Shown here one piece after another: positions 22,441 through 30,608 of a DNA stretch of 30,616 nt (its first letter is position 1; every line of letters begins with the position of its first letter). Origin of the DNA: B1SED10-225 sp964501415 (GTDB taxonomy: Bacteria > Bacillota_I > Bacilli_A > Izemoplasmatales > Izemoplasmataceae); contig CAZCSL010000018.1 of the NCBI GenBank assembly GCA_964501415.1, positions 1 through 30,616 of the forward strand, read 5' to 3'. The position numbers and the translations under genes are program-made. Under the pieces are notes generated by a model. It searched no databases. It saw only the letters and a list, made by a program, of their open reading frames with translations, and had not been told where the DNA came from.

Positions 22441-23405
22441 ATGTATTGATTACCGGTGGGGCTGGGTATATTGGCTCTCACGCGGTTAAAATGTTAAAGA
22501 AGCACCACCGCGTTGTGGTCGTGGATAACTTAAGTACGGGTTTTGCTTATGCTTTGGATTCTGATGTTACGTTTTATCAAGCGTCTATTCATGACGTTGA
22601 TAAAATAAAGGATATCTTAAGACGTGAAGCGATCGATGCCGTGATGCATTTTGCCGCATTTTCATTGGTTCACGAAAGCGTTCAAGACCCTTTGAAATAT
22701 TATCATAATAACGTTGAGGGTACGCGCGCCTTACTGAGTGCGATGATAGAAAGCGGTGTGAATGTCTGTATTTTTTCTTCTACCGCGGCGGTTTATGGCG
22801 TGCAAGAGAAAATGCCCATCGATGAAAGCTGCCTTTTAAAGCCCACCAATCCGTATGGGGCGAGTAAAAAGGCGATAGAAGATATGTTAAAGGCTCTTTC
22901 TGAAGCCCATGACGCGTTTAGGTATGTATCTTTGCGGTATTTCAACGTTGCAGGTGCGTATCATGATGGCTCGATTGGGGAGAATCATGACCCTGAAACG
23001 CACTTGATACCTAATGTCATCAAAAGTACGCTTAAGCAAGCAAGCCCCCTTAAAGTATTTGGGTTTGATTACGATACGCCTGATCAAACGGCGATTCGCG
23101 ATTATATCCATGTTGAGGATTTAATCGATGCTCATATCAAGGCGTTGAATTATGCGGTTAATCATAAGACTTCCAATGTTTTTAATCTCGGCAGTGAAAG
23201 TGGCTATTCCGTTTTAGATATCATAAATACAGCCAAACGGGTCTTAAAACAAGATATTCCTTATGAAAAACACCCAAGAAGAGAAGGTGACCCACCGCGG
23301 CTAATCGCTTCAAATCAAAAAGCTAAAGACGTGTTAGACTGGCAGCCTCGATTGCGTTTAACAGACATGATCGCATCTGCTACAAACTATTATAAGAAAA
23401 GGTGA
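22437..23405 (+). CDS. galE: UDP-glucose 4-epimerase
   Basis: A 322-residue short-chain dehydrogenase-type epimerase that interconverts UDP-galactose and UDP-glucose with bound NAD. The Rossmann motif GGAGYIGS is at 7-14. The catalytic set is Ser/Thr in SSTAAVYG (about 114-121) and Tyr140/Lys144 in YGASK. The substrate domain has RYFNVAGA and, later, HPRREGDPPRLIA. Length is normal for bacterial GalE. It is translationally coupled to galK (4-bp overlap), and galT starts 4 bp after its stop. Besides galactose breakdown it could make UDP-galactose for surface glycans. Confidence 0.96.
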   Translation: MNVLITGGAGYIGSHAVKMLKKHHRVVVVDNLSTGFAYALDSDVTFYQASIHDVDKIKDILRREAIDAVMHFAAFSLVHESVQDPLKYYHNNVEGTRALLSAMIESGVNVCIFSSTAAVYGVQEKMPIDESCLLKPTNPYGASKKAIEDMLKALSEAHDAFRYVSLRYFNVAGAYHDGSIGENHDPETHLIPNVIKSTLKQASPLKVFGFDYDTPDQTAIRDYIHVEDLIDAHIKALNYAVNHKTSNVFNLGSESGYSVLDIINTAKRVLKQDIPYEKHPRREGDPPRLIASNQKAKDVLDWQPRLRLTDMIASATNYYKKR

Positions 23406-23409
23406 AATT

Positions 23410-24876
23410 ATGGATTCATTAGTGAAGTTATTGCATTATAGTGTGTATGAAGGTTTGATTGATTTTCAAGATTATGATTATGCGTTTAATCGCTTGAATC
23501 AACTGCTTAAACGAAAGACGTCTTATCAGGCTTTCGACCCTCATCAAACGATAGAAGAACCGATCGAAGCCCTTTTAAAACCGCTTTTGGATGAGGCGTG
23601 TGAACGTGGGTTGATAAAAGCCGATACCACGATGCAAAGAGATTTGTTTGAAGGGGCGATCATGGATGTTTTAACGCCTCATCCGAGTGCCTTAAATGAG
23701 CGTTTTGAATCTTTGCGCATGCAAAGCCCCAAAAAAGCTACCGATGATTTTTATCATCGCAGTTTAAAAAGCAACTACATCAAAACCGCGCGCATCAAGA
23801 AAAACAAGTTTTATGAAGTATCCTCAAGTTACGGCGATATTGAGATAACGATCAATTTAAGTAAACCAGAAAAAGACCCTAAGGATATTGCTAAAGCGAC
23901 TGAGAGTAGTAGTTATCCCAAGTGTTTGTTATGTAAGGAAAACGTCGGTTATTACGGGCATTTGAATCATCCCCCCAGAAGCAATCACCGAATCATTCGC
24001 ATGCCGCTCAATCGAGAACCGTTTTATTTTCAGTTTTCCCCGTATGTTTATTACAACGAACACGCCATCGTATTACACAAAAACCACATCCCCATGGAAA
24101 TCAACATCAAAACGTTTAAAAGACTCTTTGATTTTATCGACCAATTCCCACATTATTTCTTAGGTTCCAACGCGGGCTTGCCGATTGTTGGAGGCTCAAT
24201 TTTATCGCATGAACACTATCAAGGCGGTCATGCTGATTTCCCCATTGACCGAGCGGAAAGTTTTTATCAGATAAAAAAAGATGATATCACGTATGAACTG
24301 TTGCATTGGCCCTTATCGGTCGTGCGTATGAAAGGCCGTGATAAGGATCATTTAATCAACCAAGCCGAAGCCTTTAGAACGTATTTTGAATCCTATAGCG
24401 ATGAAGACCTTAATTTGGTGGCCAAAACCGATCAACAACACAACGCCATCACCCCGATTTTAAGAAAAGAAGAACAAGGCTATGTTTTAACCCTTGCGCT
24501 TAGAAACAATCGCACCGATGAGGCGTATCCCGATGGCATTTTCCATCCTCATCCATCGGTCCAACATATCAAAAAAGAAAACATTGGCCTCATCGAAGTC
24601 ATGGGTCTTGCGATCTTACCTGGTCGCTTGGATAAAGCGTTTGATAATATTGCCAAGGTTTTAGAAGGCAAACAAAAAAGCTTTGATGGTATAAAGCGCT
24701 ATCAAGCGTGGATTGAGGATTTAAAAACCCAGATGCCTACAAGCGATACGCGCAATCTCATTGAACAATCGGCGGGTAAACTCTTTATCCAAGGCTTAGA
24801 AGATTGCGGTATCTTCAAACAAAACCACGCGCACCGTGAAAAATTCATCGCCTTTTTGAATAAATTCCTCTCATGA
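23410..24876 (+). CDS. galT: Galactose-1-phosphate uridylyltransferase, class II
   Basis: A 488-residue enzyme that exchanges UMP between UDP-glucose and galactose-1-phosphate. Its length and sequence fit the class II GalT of Bacillota, not the 350-residue class I form. The active site is the HEHYQ segment at 267-271 within GGSILSHEHYQGGHADFP, which supplies the nucleophilic His. A CLLC pair at 172-175 may bind a structural metal. Residues such as YGHLNHPPRSNHR and RNNRTDEAYPDGIFHPH are also typical of the class. The stop overlaps the galM start by 4 bp. Confidence 0.94.
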   Translation: MDSLVKLLHYSVYEGLIDFQDYDYAFNRLNQLLKRKTSYQAFDPHQTIEEPIEALLKPLLDEACERGLIKADTTMQRDLFEGAIMDVLTPHPSALNERFESLRMQSPKKATDDFYHRSLKSNYIKTARIKKNKFYEVSSSYGDIEITINLSKPEKDPKDIAKATESSSYPKCLLCKENVGYYGHLNHPPRSNHRIIRMPLNREPFYFQFSPYVYYNEHAIVLHKNHIPMEINIKTFKRLFDFIDQFPHYFLGSNAGLPIVGGSILSHEHYQGGHADFPIDRAESFYQIKKDDITYELLHWPLSVVRMKGRDKDHLINQAEAFRTYFESYSDEDLNLVAKTDQQHNAITPILRKEEQGYVLTLALRNNRTDEAYPDGIFHPHPSVQHIKKENIGLIEVMGLAILPGRLDKAFDNIAKVLEGKQKSFDGIKRYQAWIEDLKTQMPTSDTRNLIEQSAGKLFIQGLEDCGIFKQNHAHREKFIAFLNKFLS

Positions 24877-25883
24877 GCCTAATCATCAAACCCGTCGTTT
24901 TAAATCAAATGCCCTTAAAAGAAATCGTTTATCAAAGCCCTTATCAAAAAATCAAAGTTTTGAGTTTAGGAGCGACGATCAAATCATGGGAAGTCATCAA
25001 TCAAGAAAATCGGTTTGAAAACATCGTCTTGAGTTATCAAAACGATGAAAACTATTTAAACAACACCAAATTCCTAGGCGCAACCATCGGTCCGAATGCC
25101 GGTAGATTGCATCCAGCAAGGCTAAATCTAAAAGGCCAAACATACCTTTTAAGCAAGAACTTTAAAGACCATGCCAACTTACATAGTGGCATAGATAATT
25201 TTGTGCACCGTCCATTTTCTGTGCAAAAAGAGGGTGAAAACACCATCATCATGACACTCACCAATCCCGGTGAGATGAAAGAATTTCCTAGCTTATCAAA
25301 AGTAGAAGTTAAAATGGTCTTTGAACCTAAGGCCTTAAGTATTTATTACACGGTTCAAAGTGACACTTACAGTATCGCCAATCTAACCAACCATACCTAC
25401 TTCAATTTAAGTGGCAATCTTAAAACCGATATTTTAAATCATACCCTTAAATTGCCCGCGACATCGCACTTAGAACTCGATGAATATTTTATTCCCAAAA
25501 AACGCATCAAAAGTAAACATACGCCTTTTGATTTTACGCAGTTCAAACCCTTAAAAGATGCCGTGTTACCCCTTAAAGATAGCCCGCAAAAAGGCTTGGA
25601 TCATCCCTTTTTGCTCGATGAGGGGTGCGTGATTTTAAAAGATGACGAATCTAAACGGCGCCTAAAGATTACCACCGATTATGACAGCGTGGTTATTTAT
25701 ACCAACAATTTCACAGAAGATATCTATTATCAAGGCAGTAAAAAAGACCAACCTCATTTAGGCGTGGCCCTTGAGATGCAACATAGGCCCAATGATATTA
25801 ATATCTTAAAGCGGCCTAAAAGTTTCTTAAAGCCTAATCAGACAAAACAAAATTTCATTAAATATGAACTGGATTTTGAATAA
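24873..25883 (+). CDS. galM: Aldose 1-epimerase (galactose mutarotase)
   Basis: A 336-residue mutarotase that converts beta- to alpha-galactose, the form galactokinase uses. The central NLTNHTYFNLSG carries the catalytic-acid His region and the end region GVALEMQHRPNDIN carries the catalytic-base Glu. The N-terminal ligand loop reads GPNAGRLHPARLNLKG, a variant of the usual GxxAxRI form. The 4-bp overlap with galT shows coupled translation. It closes a complete Leloir set in which the product enters metabolism as glucose-1-phosphate. Confidence 0.92.
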   Translation: MSLIIKPVVLNQMPLKEIVYQSPYQKIKVLSLGATIKSWEVINQENRFENIVLSYQNDENYLNNTKFLGATIGPNAGRLHPARLNLKGQTYLLSKNFKDHANLHSGIDNFVHRPFSVQKEGENTIIMTLTNPGEMKEFPSLSKVEVKMVFEPKALSIYYTVQSDTYSIANLTNHTYFNLSGNLKTDILNHTLKLPATSHLELDEYFIPKKRIKSKHTPFDFTQFKPLKDAVLPLKDSPQKGLDHPFLLDEGCVILKDDESKRRLKITTDYDSVVIYTNNFTEDIYYQGSKKDQPHLGVALEMQHRPNDINILKRPKSFLKPNQTKQNFIKYELDFE

Positions 25884-25887
25884 AGCT

Positions 25888-25917
25888 AAAAAAAACATGC
25901 CTTTGCATGTTTTTTTT
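25888..25917 (+). terminator. Rho-independent terminator of the gal operon
   Basis: Stem AAAAAAACATGC with GCATGTTTTTTT (25905-25916), loop CTTT and a T run directly after galM. Confidence 0.9.
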
Positions 25918-25924
25918 GTGTTAA

Positions 25925-25953
25925 TTGACGTTTTCAAGCGGCTTTGTGATAAA
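25925..25953 (+). promoter_or_regulatory. Promoter of the DUF1475-DUF3159 pair
   Basis: TTGACG (25925-25930), 17-nt spacer, GATAAA (25948-25953), with a TG one base before the -10. It lies about 20 bp before the next start codon. Confidence 0.6.
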
Positions 25954-25974
25954 CTATTTTTGAGGTGATTTTTG

Positions 25975-26301
25975 ATGAAACTATTACGGGTTTTTGCGGT
26001 CATTGGCACGATCAGTATGAGTTTTATTATCCTTTATGCGATGGCTCAAAGTTCGATCTTCGACCAAGGTGCGGCGCTTTTGGATAATCCTTGGGGTATC
26101 GTATCGTTAGTCGATCTTTATGTGGGCTTCTTTTTGTTTACGCTGTGGATATTTTATCGCGAGGCCACGTTATATCAAGCCATCATTTGGGGTGTTTTTA
26201 TGATGATTTTTGGCTTTTTGACCGCGAGTGTTTATCTATTGGTCTTAAGCTTTAAAGAAAGTAACCTTAAAGGCGTCTTATTAGGCAAACATCAAAACTA
26301 G
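25975..26301 (+). CDS. DUF1475-like small membrane protein
   Basis: A 108-residue protein with three predicted membrane spans. The central NPWGIVSLVDLYVGFFLFTL and WIFYREATLYQAIIWG resemble the DUF1475 family, whose function is unknown. GAGGTGA (25962-25968) lies 6 nt before the ATG at 25975; a TTG one codon upstream is less likely. It is followed after 10 bp by a DUF3159-like membrane protein gene, and the two seem to be co-transcribed. Confidence 0.75.
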   Translation: MKLLRVFAVIGTISMSFIILYAMAQSSIFDQGAALLDNPWGIVSLVDLYVGFFLFTLWIFYREATLYQAIIWGVFMMIFGFLTASVYLLVLSFKESNLKGVLLGKHQN

Positions 26302-26311
26302 AGGTGATAAC

Positions 26312-26974
26312 ATGGTCCAAGAATTATTAGGCGAGCTTAGGTTAGTCTTAAGAGGCAAGACTTTAGATACGTTGTTGCCGCCGATTTTGTTTGTACTCAG
26401 TTATAGCTTTTTAGAGCTAAACCCCGCTTTGTTTGTGGCCTTAGTTGCCGGGGGTGTGATTTTTTTGCTGCGACTTTACCATAAACATACCATTGTCTAT
26501 GCCATGTTTGGTTTGCTTGGGGTTTTAATCGCCTTTTTGTTTGCTTTTATCTCAGGGACGGCTTCTAATTATTATCTGCCCAGTATCATCAGTAGTGCGG
26601 TTGTTTTGTTGTTGACGTTTTTTTCCTTGCTTTTTAAAAAACCATTGGCTTTATGGTTATCTCATCTAACGAGAAACTTCCCCATTGAATGGTATCAACG
26701 CCGCGATGTTTTACCGGCGTATCAAGAAGTAACGATCGGATGGTTGGTTTTGTTGAGCTTACGGTTTTTTATTTTACTCGGGTTTTTCTTAGAAGGCGAT
26801 GCGGTACGTTATGGTATATTTAACGTCTTACTAGGTTTACCTGCTACGATTGTAGCGTTGCTCATTACCTATATTTATGGTGTGTGGCGTCTTCAAAAAC
26901 TCGGTGGGCCAAGCGTCGATGAGTTTAAACAAAACGCCCCACCTCCGTGGGAATCACAGAAAAAAGGGTTTTAA
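26312..26974 (+). CDS. DUF3159-like membrane protein
   Basis: A 220-residue polytopic membrane protein with about six spans. The arrangement resembles DUF3159: a first helix pair after LRGKTLDTLLPPILFVL, then RLYHKHTIVYAMFGLLGVL, SNYYLPSIISSAVVLLLTFF and a charged loop with WYQRRDVLPAYQEVTIGWL. The cytoplasmic tail is Pro-rich (NAPPPWESQ). The function is unknown. GAGGTGA precedes the ATG. The terminator that follows is shared with the convergent foldase-like gene. Confidence 0.75.
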   Translation: MVQELLGELRLVLRGKTLDTLLPPILFVLSYSFLELNPALFVALVAGGVIFLLRLYHKHTIVYAMFGLLGVLIAFLFAFISGTASNYYLPSIISSAVVLLLTFFSLLFKKPLALWLSHLTRNFPIEWYQRRDVLPAYQEVTIGWLVLLSLRFFILLGFFLEGDAVRYGIFNVLLGLPATIVALLITYIYGVWRLQKLGGPSVDEFKQNAPPPWESQKKGF

Positions 26975-27002
26975 AAAAGGTAACGCGCCTGCGTTACCTT
27001 TT
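26975..27002. terminator. Bidirectional terminator
   Basis: A perfect 12-bp stem, AAAAGGTAACGC (26975-26986) with GCGTTACCTTTT (26991-27002), loop GCCT, between convergent genes ending at 26974 and 27010. Confidence 0.88.
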
Positions 27003-27009
27003 AAATGGT

Positions 27010-27729
27010 TTATTCTTCTTCGCCATTAACTTCAAAATCGGTCAAGCGCTCAATGTCGGCATCAGCCATTAAATCTTCAATGATGTCTTGAATTTGTTCT
27101 TGGCGGTATTCTTCGATTAATTGTTGTTCAATATCGATTTGTTCATCAAGTTCATCAAGTTCAGGAATTTCATGTTGTTCATCTTCATCCAGATCTTCAT
27201 TTTCTGCTTTGATGGATTCAACGTACTCATCATAAAAGGCTTCGATATCTTCTTCGCTTACTTCTTTGTCATCAATTTTTGCTTCAAAATATCTACTAAT
27301 GGAGAGTTCAGCTTCTAAAGTTTGTTTATAAGAATCTAAGGTAAAGCCACTATCTTCTAACGCTTCTTGGAAAGATTCTTCATCGGGGAATTGAGCTTTG
27401 TTTTGTTCGATTTGTTGCTCAAGCTCATCATCAGAAACACCGTAACCTTCCGCTTGCGCAGCTTGGAGTAAGACTTCGCGTTCAATTAAGTTTTCCAAGG
27501 CTTGTTTTTTGATTTGAACTAAGAACATTTGACCTTCTTCGGTATCCATATCAAGGCCAAACTGTTCGTATTGTGCCACCATCTGATTGACAGACGTTTC
27601 CATTTCACTTTCATAAATCTCACGGTCATTGACGATTGCTACGACTTCATCGTCATCGCCATTGCCACAAGCACCTAAAGCGAATACCAATGTGAATAAG
27701 GGTAATAGTAAAAACAATTTTTTTAACAT
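27010..27729 (-). CDS. SurA_N-type foldase-like lipoprotein without a PPIase domain
   Basis: A 239-residue predicted lipoprotein. The signal ends in ALGAC with the lipidated Cys at residue 21. Residues about 30-150 match the N-terminal chaperone domain of SurA/PrsA-like proteins: AIVNDREIYESEME, LENLIEREVLLQAAQAEGYG, VSDDELEQQI and FTLDSYKQTLEAELSISRYFE. The parvulin isomerase domain that would follow is absent; instead there is an acidic, Glu/Asp-rich helical region and EDLMADADIE near the end. It probably binds or holds exported proteins outside the membrane. I place the start at 27729, where AGGAG (27742-27738) is 8 nt away; an in-frame ATG at 27765 would add 12 residues before the signal peptide. 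Confidence 0.8.
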   Translation of the reverse strand: MLKKLFLLLPLFTLVFALGACGNGDDDEVVAIVNDREIYESEMETSVNQMVAQYEQFGLDMDTEEGQMFLVQIKKQALENLIEREVLLQAAQAEGYGVSDDELEQQIEQNKAQFPDEESFQEALEDSGFTLDSYKQTLEAELSISRYFEAKIDDKEVSEEDIEAFYDEYVESIKAENEDLDEDEQHEIPELDELDEQIDIEQQLIEEYRQEQIQDIIEDLMADADIERLTDFEVNGEEE

Positions 27730-27828
27730 CTTTAAATCTCCTAAATGTACTAATTTGGTATTCACACTAACATATCTTAATCAAACTTGCAATGCTTATG
27801 AAAAATCCGCTAAATTCGTCGCATTTCA

Positions 27829-27865
27829 GCTCAATTTATTGCACTTCAGGCGTAATAAATTGAGC
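27829..27865. repeat. Perfect 12-bp inverted repeat in a divergent promoter region
   Basis: GCTCAATTTATT (27829-27840) is exactly complementary to AATAAATTGAGC (27854-27865) across a 13-bp spacer. Overlapping direct repeats GCATTTCAG (27821-27829) and GCACTTCAG (27841-27849) are exactly 20 bp apart. No U run follows, so this is a better operator candidate than terminator. Confidence 0.65.
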
Positions 27866-27908
27866 AATTAATTTATTGATGATAGCGTATATTTAGGAGG
27901 GATGAATA

Positions 27909-28409
27909 ATGTTTAAATTGATGCTTTTATTCGTCTTTATCGTGACGCTTTCTGCGTGCACTTCTAATGGGAATAATCAAAACGAAGCCGAGAGACTTCA
28001 TTATCTAAGCTATCAAGAAGATTATACCATCGAGCGTATTCGCACAGAACCCACAGGTGGTTATGAAGATGAGGTCCGTTTAACGGCCATTGATTCGCTC
28101 GAGGCGTTACAAGCTTATTATGAAGAACACCAAGACCAATTTGACCTAGAAGCCTTTAAAACCTTTATCGATACCTATGATGCTTCAGTCTTTGATGAGA
28201 AATTATTGCTTGTCGTCGTGATAGAAGAACCGAGTGGTTCAATCAGCCACGGCGTGGAAGATCTATATCTTGATGAAGATAATCTCATGGTTGAAATCAA
28301 CCGTAATGTACCTGATATTGGGACGACCGATATGGCTTGTTGGCACTTGTTAATTGAAGTGGATAAGGATAATCATGATTTTGAATCGGTCGATTTAACG
28401 ATCAAATAA
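27909..28409 (+). CDS. Small lipoprotein of unknown function
   Basis: A 166-residue predicted lipoprotein. The signal ends in TLSAC with the lipidated Cys at residue 17. The mature part is acidic. Its second half, FDEKLLLVVVIEEPSGSISHG then a beta-rich stretch and DMACWHLLIEVDKDN, faintly recalls the PrcB C-terminal fold, but I would not assign it. AGGAGG (27895-27900) precedes the ATG by 8 nt. It diverges from the SurA_N-like gene across a region with a strong inverted repeat. Confidence 0.72.
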   Translation: MFKLMLLFVFIVTLSACTSNGNNQNEAERLHYLSYQEDYTIERIRTEPTGGYEDEVRLTAIDSLEALQAYYEEHQDQFDLEAFKTFIDTYDASVFDEKLLLVVVIEEPSGSISHGVEDLYLDEDNLMVEINRNVPDIGTTDMACWHLLIEVDKDNHDFESVDLTIK

Positions 28410-28411
28410 AA

Positions 28412-28443
28412 GATGCAGTTCATTTGAACTGCACCTTTTTTTT
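28412..28443. terminator. Terminator between convergent genes
   Basis: Stem TGCAGTTC (28414-28421) with GAACTGCA (28426-28433), loop ATTT, T run 28436-28443. It serves the plus-strand gene; the last bases overlap the stop of the minus-strand LRR gene. Confidence 0.85.
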
Positions 28444-29857
28444 AGTCATTTTCTAAGCGGACAATCATAAAGCCCATGCCAAAAAACCTGTCTTCATAAT
28501 CCCCATACGCATCATAGGGTACATAGATGACTAAATTAGGGTTAGTATTAATGAACATATCGCGGTCATACTGACTAGGGTAGCTTTCTTGTAAAAAGGT
28601 AATCTCAGCTAAAGCCGTAGTCCCTTCGAAAGCCAAACGCTGAATGGTGTTGACAGAAGAAGGAATGATGATAGATTCAATTCCGCTGTAAGAAAAAGCT
28701 CTTTCTTCAATGATTCCTAAACTAGCATCTGCCTCAAAGCTAATCGTTTCTAGTGCGGTGGTGTTTTGAAATGCCCTACTTTTTATAATGGTAACGCTGT
28801 TAGGAATCTCAATGCTATTTAAAGCTTCTGTGTCTGCAAACGCGTACGATTCTATGGTTGAGAGGCTACTGCCTGTTTCAAAGGAAACGGTATTTAAGTC
28901 CCTTGATTCTCTAAAGGCTTCTTCACCAAGGGTTCGCAAACTACTGGGTAAGATGATGGATTCTAAATTAATCGTGTTATAAAAGGCGGCTTGTTCAATC
29001 GTATGTAATTGTGAACCCTCTTCAAATTTAATATGTTTAAAGGGCACGTTTTGATCAAAGGTATTGGTTCTGATGAGGGTAACTTCTTTAGGAATCACAA
29101 CCGTTTGATCAGATTTTAAGATTTTTCTGATGATGGTTTCACCGTTTTGTTCTTCAAGAATAAAATGTTCACTTACGGTGGGGTCATAGCGCCAATCTAC
29201 TTGTGGAATCCCGCTATTGAACAGGGGGACATTTACCACAAAAAACAATACAAACGGGAGGATAAATCCTTTAAATAGGGTGCTTGATTTAAGGCTAAAA
29301 AGATCCATAGTTTTGGCCTGTTCCATTGTTTTATCACTTTTTGATACGCGTCTAGTCAAGAAAATAGCAAACCATAACGAGACGATAATCGTACTTAAAA
29401 GAATCGTTATGGCAGGAGACTGGGGCCAAAATAATGTATATACCCCAAAACCGGCGATGATTAAAATCACATAACTTAACCATGCGTAAATACGTATTTT
29501 TTTAATGGTTTTTTTCCACGCTTCGATGTTTTCAATAGCTTTCTCTTCAGCAATCTCCGCTTGTTTTTGGTCGTATTGATTGCGCTTTTGAATGTAGGTT
29601 TTGTAGGTGGATTGAATCATTTTTTGTGCTTCACCTTCTGAAAATTTAAGCGCATTGGCGATTGCAAGGATATAATCTTTTTGTGGTTCCAACGAAGTAA
29701 AGTTTTTTGTAATCGCCTTAGCCATACCATACCAAGCTTTTGGATGGGTGCTATCTTGGTTCAAGATGAGCTTGTATACATCAAGGGCATCTTTAAAATT
29801 AGAAGCCTCTACTAAATGATCGGCCCTTTCTAGCCATGTCTTAAGGTTTGTCGACAT
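28442..29857 (-). CDS. Membrane protein with cytoplasmic TPR-like and external BspA-type LRR domains
   Basis: A 471-residue protein with no cleavable signal. Residues about 1-75 resemble a tetratricopeptide unit (ADHLVEASNFKDALDVYKLI, then HPKAWYGMAKA). Residues 76-120 are charged and helical. Three membrane spans follow (about 123-142, 147-167 and 195-213). From about 230 there are BspA-type LRRs, about six to seven copies of the type IEIPNSVTIIKSRAFQNTTA, and a Tyr/Asp-rich end. With three spans and a positive N-side, the TPR end should be cytoplasmic and the LRR end outside. An AAGGAG site inside the upstream SHOCT-like gene serves the ATG, which comes 2 nt after that gene's stop. Confidence 0.83.
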   Translation of the reverse strand: MSTNLKTWLERADHLVEASNFKDALDVYKLILNQDSTHPKAWYGMAKAITKNFTSLEPQKDYILAIANALKFSEGEAQKMIQSTYKTYIQKRNQYDQKQAEIAEEKAIENIEAWKKTIKKIRIYAWLSYVILIIAGFGVYTLFWPQSPAITILLSTIIVSLWFAIFLTRRVSKSDKTMEQAKTMDLFSLKSSTLFKGFILPFVLFFVVNVPLFNSGIPQVDWRYDPTVSEHFILEEQNGETIIRKILKSDQTVVIPKEVTLIRTNTFDQNVPFKHIKFEEGSQLHTIEQAAFYNTINLESIILPSSLRTLGEEAFRESRDLNTVSFETGSSLSTIESYAFADTEALNSIEIPNSVTIIKSRAFQNTTALETISFEADASLGIIEERAFSYSGIESIIIPSSVNTIQRLAFEGTTALAEITFLQESYPSQYDRDMFINTNPNLVIYVPYDAYGDYEDRFFGMGFMIVRLEND

Positions 29858-29859
29858 GA

Positions 29860-30003
29860 TTAGATAGCTCCTTTTTTGGCTTTAGTTAAACGATTCTTTT
29901 CAGCTTCATATTCGTCTTGTGTAATAAAGCCCTTATTCAGCATCTCTTCAAGTTTAAAAAGAATGGTATCTTGAGCTTGGTGTGGTTCTTTGCTTGGCTG
30001 CAT
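29860..30003 (-). CDS. SHOCT-like 47-residue protein
   Basis: A short frame with ATG at 30003 and TAA at 29862-29860. The peptide begins MQPSKEPHQAQDTILFKL and continues LEEMLNKGFITQDEYEAEKN with a basic end. The pattern L..L...G.IT..EYE..K..L is that of SHOCT domains, short C-terminal oligomerisation modules, here nearly alone. GAGGA is only 1-2 nt from the ATG, so an upstream start within the end of the preceding gene is possible. Its stop is 2 nt before the ATG of the LRR gene and it starts 20 bp after the membrane-protein gene, so it sits inside a three-gene operon. Confidence 0.72.
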   Translation of the reverse strand: MQPSKEPHQAQDTILFKLEEMLNKGFITQDEYEAEKNRLTKAKKGAI

Positions 30004-30023
30004 GTCCTCAAAGTCCAGCGGTT

Positions 30024-30608
30024 TTAATCGGTCTTTCTGATCAGCAACAAATGCAAGGCTATAAAGAATAACAAAAGCAGTGGGACCCCTATTTGAGGGA
30101 CGTTATTAGCCATAAAGGCAACTACGATTAACAACCAGATGATTAAAGGTAAACGCCCAAGTAGTGTCAACAAGAACAATTTAAACTTATAGCCTTTCAT
30201 GCCATCAATGGACGTTTTAATGACCTCAGAAGACTTATAGTTTTGGTTGTTGGCAAACAAAAAGGCTATGGGTGCCAATGCATAGGAAAAGATGATTCCG
30301 GGTACGATAAAAAGCACGTATCCCGTGGTAATAATCACCCGTTTTACAAATACCGTAATTAGTAATATTAAGTATTGATTTATCGTGATGTCCAAACCTT
30401 CAACTGTTTCTTTTAAATCAGAACGTTTGGCCTTTTTAAAACGCATAAGATAAAGCACACTTAGCATCGAGACTAAGGGCAGCAACACCGGCATGGAAAA
30501 TGCAAATAACGTCATCAGTAAAATAAACACAAAGATAAAATACGTCGGAATAATTCGGCTAAATGCTAAGGCGTAAGCTTCTTTATGATAGCTAAAAATA
30601 CTTTTCAT
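30024..30608 (-). CDS. Membrane protein resembling GPDPase-membrane/DUF975 families
   Basis: A 194-residue polytopic protein with about five to six spans. The segment GYVLFIVPGIIFSYALAPIA, followed by FLFANNQNYKSSEVIKTSIDG and a MKGYKFKLFLL stretch, is typical of the glycerophosphodiester phosphodiesterase membrane-domain/DUF975 group, whose members remodel or occupy the membrane without a known enzymatic part. It is the first visible gene of a three-gene minus-strand operon. The ATG is 8 bp from the window end and only AGGTTG of the leader is seen, so the promoter lies outside. Confidence 0.7.
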   Translation of the reverse strand: MKSIFSYHKEAYALAFSRIIPTYFIFVFILLMTLFAFSMPVLLPLVSMLSVLYLMRFKKAKRSDLKETVEGLDITINQYLILLITVFVKRVIITTGYVLFIVPGIIFSYALAPIAFLFANNQNYKSSEVIKTSIDGMKGYKFKLFLLTLLGRLPLIIWLLIVVAFMANNVPQIGVPLLLLFFIALHLLLIRKTD

